DNA of 7,522 nt from Eubacteriales bacterium (lineage in GTDB: Bacteria; Bacillota; Clostridia; Christensenellales; SZUA-584), in assembly GCA_028711205.1 (NCBI GenBank), contig JAQTSP010000127.1:1-7522 (forward strand). The letters are read 5' to 3'. The notes under the pieces were generated by a model, which was given only the letters and a program-made list of their open reading frames with translations, did no database searches and was not told where the DNA came from. Positions 5,209-7,522 of the stretch are shown here, one piece after another. The position numbers were made by a program, and so were the translations under genes. The stretch's first letter is position 1. Every line of letters begins with the position of its first letter.

Positions 5209-5487
5209 ATGAATACAAAAACAGGCGAATTACTATCAGCGAAATTATATGCAGAAATGAAAAAGAACGACCCGGAAAGAGCGGAGACTTTTAAGGCTGT
5301 ACCCGATGAACTTGAAAATACTGCGATGGAAGAACTCAAAAACCGCGATAGGGCGATCGTTGATCTAAAAAAGAGCACTCCGCTTACGAAGTGGGCGAAC
5401 GAGCAGAACGCAAAAAAGCATATCAATAAACGCCGTATCAAAAACAAGATGGCAAAAGCGAGCCGAAAACAAAATCGAGGCAAATAA
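5209..5487 (+). CDS. Small basic phage protein of unknown function
   Basis: This 92-residue protein starts at ATG 5209, immediately after the previous stop, with AGGAGG at 5192-5197 (11-base spacing). The N-terminal two thirds is charged and helical (MNTKTGELLSAKLYAEMKKN; ERAETFKAVPDELENTAMEE). The C-terminal 30 residues are very basic (KKHINKRRIKNKMAKASRKQ, then NRGK), which suggests nucleic-acid contact. It has no cysteines, which sets it apart from its zinc-ribbon neighbours. I do not assign a function. Confidence 0.75.
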   Translation: MNTKTGELLSAKLYAEMKKNDPERAETFKAVPDELENTAMEELKNRDRAIVDLKKSTPLTKWANEQNAKKHINKRRIKNKMAKASRKQNRGK

Positions 5488-5502
5488 ACAGGAGGTCTAG
5501 CT

Positions 5503-5769
5503 ATGTCTGATGTTTTAAGATGGCAGACAGTTAAAACACGCAAAGATCACAAATGCCCGCTATGCGGTAGATTAATTCCAAAAGGCTCATTTATGGTGGT
5601 TGCGGCATGGGCTGATGGCGGTTCGGTATTTAGTGATCGGTTTTGCATTCCATGTGAACGGTACTGGAAAGAAGAACTTAATAGTGAGGAAGTTTATTTT
5701 GATGGAGAGCTCATATACGGAGAGGACAAGGAAACATGGGACAAGATTAGGCGAGAAGTGGAGGCCTAA
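5503..5769 (+). CDS. Zinc-ribbon-like small phage protein 2
   Basis: This 88-residue protein starts at ATG 5503 behind an excellent AGGAGGT at 5490-5496 (6-base spacing). H16-K-C18-P-L-C21-G and F47-C48-I-P-C51 form two CxxC knuckles with K27-G28-x-F30 between them, a common small-phage treble-clef or zinc-ribbon layout (CxxCGxxIPKG). The C-terminal 35 residues are acidic (KEELNSEEVYFDGELIYGED). It might bind a protein or nucleic acid partner through the zinc site; there is no catalytic motif. A 43-base gap follows before the next gene. Confidence 0.78.
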   Translation: MSDVLRWQTVKTRKDHKCPLCGRLIPKGSFMVVAAWADGGSVFSDRFCIPCERYWKEELNSEEVYFDGELIYGEDKETWDKIRREVEA

Positions 5770-5812
5770 CTGCGGCTTATAACAAGCGTATGGGAAAAGC
5801 GGGGGATTAATC

Positions 5813-6049
5813 ATGGCATGGGATGATCGTTTTCAAGGTGAAGCTACGGAACCGCCTATATGGGGCTGCTGCTCATACTGCGGCAATCCAATCCATGTAG
5901 GCGAAACATACCGGCAATGCGGCGATGACGCGATATGTCATAGCTGTGAAAAGAAATACGCATGGGACTTATTTCTTGAAGAATCTGAACGGCACAGCGC
6001 GTCGATGTACGACATTAACGAACGCGAAAGAGAGGCGAACGGAGCATGA
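5813..6049 (+). CDS. Zinc-ribbon-like small phage protein 3
   Basis: This 78-residue protein starts at ATG 5813 with GGGGGA at 5801-5806. C20-S-Y-C23-G-N-P-I and C42-H-S-C45 make a paired-CxxC zinc site, with an extra C19 and C36 nearby. The tail is helical and charged (EKKYAWDLFLEESERH, then NEREREANGA). The layout is like that of the previous gene but the sequences are not obvious duplicates. The stop overlaps the next start (ATGA 6046-6049). Function unknown. Confidence 0.78.
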   Translation: MAWDDRFQGEATEPPIWGCCSYCGNPIHVGETYRQCGDDAICHSCEKKYAWDLFLEESERHSASMYDINEREREANGA

Positions 6050-6240
6050 TTATCTTTATCAAAGGCGGCTACAAGGCGGTATGCGAGAATTGCGGACGCG
6101 TGATTGATGATTACGCCGATACACGCAATCAGGCTAAAGAAATCGCCGCGAAATACGGCTGGGCGCGCGGCAAAGACGGAGAGTATTACTGCCCGAAATG
6201 CGCTTTTTATATGGAGGATGATGATGTTACTAGCGATTGA
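6046..6240 (+). CDS. Zinc-ribbon-like small phage protein 4
   Basis: This 64-residue protein starts at ATG 6046, overlapping the previous stop, with GGAG just upstream. C13-E-N-C16-G-R and Y48-C49-P-K-C52 form the two zinc knuckles, separated by a helix (RNQAKEIAAKYGWARGKDGE) in a rubredoxin-like arrangement. The C-terminus is acidic (MEDDDVTSD). Its last 17 bases overlap the start of the resolvase gene, so the two are probably translated together. Function unknown. Confidence 0.78.
   Translation: MIIFIKGGYKAVCENCGRVIDDYADTRNQAKEIAAKYGWARGKDGEYYCPKCAFYMEDDDVTSD
6213..6217 (+). promoter_or_regulatory. Ribosome binding site selecting the resolvase start at 6224
   Basis: GGAGG sits inside the end of the previous gene. 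Three in-frame ATGs follow (6218, 6221, 6224); only 6224, at 6-base spacing, is at a good distance, and it places the catalytic LLAIDPG at the expected N-terminal position. Confidence 0.75.
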
Positions 6241-6697
6241 CCCCGGCGATAAGCAAAGCGCATATGTTGTCATGGACGAGTACAGCCCTGTACACTTTGA
6301 CATTATTCCAAACGCGCAGCTGCTTGAACGCTTTTATGCGGAAGGTTATGCGTTTTACGATCACTTAGCAATAGAAATGATTGCAAACATGGGTATGCCA
6401 GCAGTTGGCGCGACATTGTTTGAAACAGCGTTCTGGGTAGGCCGGTTTTGGGAGGCGTCCGATTCTCCGCGAAGGAAACTTATCTACCGCAAAGACGAAA
6501 AAATGAATCTATGCGGCTCCATGCGAGCGAAGGACGCAAACATACGTCAAGCCTTAATAGACCGATTCGGTATCGTCGGCAAAAAGAAAACGCCCGGTTG
6601 GTTTTACGGCTTTAAGTCTGACATCTGGTCGGCCTACGCAGTTGGGGTAACATATCTGGACGCGCTGAACGGCGATTACACCATAAAGGAGATATAG
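6224..6697 (+). CDS. RuvC-like Holliday junction resolvase
   Basis: This 157-residue protein has an RNase H-like fold. M-L-L-A-I-D6-P-G-D opens the first strand with the first catalytic Asp, L48-A-I-E51 gives the second acid, and the C-terminal F130-K-S-D133-I-W-S-A-Y-A-V-G matches the D-x-x-D/S-A-x-A-x-G helix with the third. The segment R101-A-K-D-A-N-I-R-Q-A-L-I-D (101-113) is typical of the phage RuvC-like subgroup. It would cut four-way junctions or branched DNA left by recombination or replication before packaging. The length fits the family (about 150-170 residues). An upstream in-frame ATG at 6104 would overlap the previous gene almost entirely and is rejected. It overlaps gene 6046-6240 by 17 bases. 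Confidence 0.83.
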   Translation: MLLAIDPGDKQSAYVVMDEYSPVHFDIIPNAQLLERFYAEGYAFYDHLAIEMIANMGMPAVGATLFETAFWVGRFWEASDSPRRKLIYRKDEKMNLCGSMRAKDANIRQALIDRFGIVGKKKTPGWFYGFKSDIWSAYAVGVTYLDALNGDYTIKEI

Positions 6698-6700
6698 CAG

Positions 6701-7405
6701 ATGCTCGAACTCAACGCCATCTACAACATGGATTGCATGGAAGGTATGAAGCAGATACCGGATAAGTATTTTGAATTAGCGATTGTCGATCCGATTTATG
6801 GTGATGTAAAAGCTGGTGGATATATGACGGGAAGATCTGCGGGAGGCGTCGGGCCTCACCCAAAATACAACTATGAGATATGGAAACAGGAAAAGACAGG
6901 ATCTGATTATTTTCAAGAATTGTTCAGGGTGTCAAAAAATCAAATCATATGGGGAGGAAATTATTTCGCTGCAGAGATCTGTCGCGATAGCCCGTGCTGG
7001 ATTGTGTGGGATAAGTGCAACGGAAGTACAAAATGGGCAGATTGTGAACTTGCATGGACGAGCTTTGACAGAGCCGTAAGATTATTTCGGTTTATGTGGA
7101 ACGGCATGATGCAGGGCCAAAGCATTACAAATGGTCAATTCGTGCAGGGGAACAAGGCATTGAACGAAAAGCGTATCCATCCAACACAAAAACCAGTGAT
7201 GCTTTACAAGTGGCTACTTCAAAATTTTGCGACTTCAGGCGACAAGATTATCGACACGCACGGTGGAAGCTGCAGCAGCGCGATTGCCTGTTATGATATG
7301 GGGTTTGACTATGTGGTGTTTGAAAAAGAAACCGCATACTACGACGCAGCATGTAAGCGGATAGAGCAACACAAAGCGCAAATGAGATTTAACTTGGAGG
7401 TATAA
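6701..7405 (+). CDS. Orphan DNA (N6-adenine or N4-cytosine) methyltransferase
   Basis: This 234-residue protein has motifs in the order IV then I, as in the beta group. The N-terminal N9-M-D-C-M-E-G-M precedes V29-D30-P-I-Y33-G, the catalytic motif, which here reads DPIY rather than the usual DPPY. I159-H-P-T-Q-K-P-V (159-166) is the classic substrate/cofactor motif, and I184-D-T-H-G-G-S190-C-S-S is the SAM-binding motif I, with the FEKE acid (E208/E210) after it. The middle (about residues 40-150) is presumably the target recognition part. No restriction endonuclease lies nearby, so it probably protects phage DNA or marks it. AAGGAG at 6686-6691 is 9 bases before ATG 6701, and the resolvase stop is 3 bases upstream. 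Confidence 0.87.
   Translation: MLELNAIYNMDCMEGMKQIPDKYFELAIVDPIYGDVKAGGYMTGRSAGGVGPHPKYNYEIWKQEKTGSDYFQELFRVSKNQIIWGGNYFAAEICRDSPCWIVWDKCNGSTKWADCELAWTSFDRAVRLFRFMWNGMMQGQSITNGQFVQGNKALNEKRIHPTQKPVMLYKWLLQNFATSGDKIIDTHGGSCSSAIACYDMGFDYVVFEKETAYYDAACKRIEQHKAQMRFNLEV
7396..7400 (+). promoter_or_regulatory. Strong ribosome binding site before an 18-codon ORF
   Basis: GGAGG lies 6 bases before ATG 7407, within the last codons of the methyltransferase gene. A site this good in front of such a short ORF suggests that the ORF is, or recently was, translated. Confidence 0.65.
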
Positions 7406-7406
7406 C

Positions 7407-7463
7407 ATGCAATATATAGCATCATTATCATACGGAAACTCTAAATTGACATGTGAGGTTTAA
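7407..7463 (+). CDS. 18-codon ORF, possible stump of a PP-loop (PAPS reductase-like) gene
   Basis: The ORF reads MQYIASLSYGNSKLTCEV then TAA (7461-7463). GGAGG at 7396-7400 gives it a strong start. The first ten residues resemble the N-terminus of phage PAPS reductase-like proteins (pattern xYIASxSxGKDS), where the Gly-Lys-Asp-Ser PP-loop binds ATP; here the loop reads GNSK and the frame ends seven residues later. It could be a decayed gene stump, a short leader that couples translation to the gene at 7467, or a chance ORF. Next to a methyltransferase, a PAPS reductase-like gene would be a common phage neighbour. The resemblance is short and not conclusive. Confidence 0.4.
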   Translation: MQYIASLSYGNSKLTCEV

Positions 7464-7466
7464 CAA

Positions 7467-7522
7467 ATGAAATCTACATTTAAAAGCAAAGTGTATACAG
7501 ACCGCCCGGAGTATGCGGGTTT
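7467..7522 (+). CDS. Start of an unidentified gene, cut by the window edge
   Basis: ATG 7467 lies three bases after the previous TAA, with GAGGT at 7455-7459 (7-base spacing). Eighteen full codons are visible (MKSTFKSKVYTDRPEYAG...), with no stop before the end of the window. This is too short to identify. Confidence 0.55.
   Translation, partial: MKSTFKSKVYTDRPEYAG

Noticed and set aside
5786..5811. Short ORF starting ATGGGAAAAGC in the gap before 5813
   Set aside because: It encodes only six residues before TAA and has no ribosome site; the gap otherwise contains only the GGGGGA site for the next gene.
6104..6223. N-terminal extension of the resolvase from ATG 6104
   Set aside because: The extension would overlap the zinc-ribbon gene by nearly its whole second half, has no ribosome site, and would move the catalytic Asp far from its usual N-terminal position.
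7446..7474. Promoter with TTGACA at 7446-7451
   Set aside because: The -10 position at 17-base spacing reads GAAATC, far from TATAAT, and the site lies in a tightly packed coding stretch.

Overview
The window looks like the early recombination and DNA-metabolism region of a tailed phage or prophage of a low-to-mid GC Gram-positive host, probably a gut-type clostridial (Bacillota) bacterium. The reasons are these: every gene is on the + strand, and they are small and packed with ATGA-type overlaps; the Shine-Dalgarno sites are strong AGGAGG type; GTG and TTG starts occur; and the gene set is phage-like (Cas4-like nuclease, Rad52-like annealing protein, SSB, HNH, NinB-like protein, RuvC-like resolvase, orphan DNA methyltransferase). 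No integrase, repressor, structural gene, tRNA or rRNA is visible. The exact host cannot be read from this window.

Layout. 1-488 is the C-terminal part of a protein built of an 18-bp (six-residue) tandem repeat. 490-849 and 846-1151 are two small genes, the first probably DNA-binding. 1148-2998 is the recombination core: Fe-S Cas4-like PD-(D/E)XK nuclease, Rad52-like single-strand annealing protein and SSB, followed by a TTG-started HNH protein (2995-3315). An unrecognised gene (3354-3689) and a NinB/Orf-like recombination mediator (3726-4271) come next. 4264-4902 is an AT-rich homing-endonuclease-like gene that appears to have been inserted into the start of a small gene, whose remainder lies at 4902-5006. 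4999-6240 is a run of small proteins, four of which carry paired CxxC/CxC zinc-binding motifs. 6224-6697 is a RuvC-like Holliday junction resolvase and 6701-7405 a DNA methyltransferase. At 7407-7463 there is an 18-codon ORF with a strong ribosome binding site that may be a stump of a PP-loop (PAPS reductase-like) gene. A gene starting at 7467 runs off the end.

How the genes could work together (inference from family roles). The nuclease resects double-strand ends, SSB coats the exposed strand, the Rad52-like protein anneals it with help from the NinB-like mediator, and the RuvC-like enzyme resolves junctions. The HNH protein may cut DNA during recombination or packaging, and the methyltransferase probably protects phage DNA from host restriction. 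Nearly all stop/start junctions overlap or touch, so the region is probably one polycistronic, translationally coupled unit. I found no convincing promoter or terminator inside it. There is no gene-free stretch longer than 300 bases; the longest is the 96 bases between the endonuclease stop and the start at 4999, and these hold the relic ORF.

The three points most worth a second look are the tandem repeat that varies at only two first-codon positions, the mobile endonuclease that appears to have captured its neighbour's start codon, and the row of zinc-ribbon microproteins.
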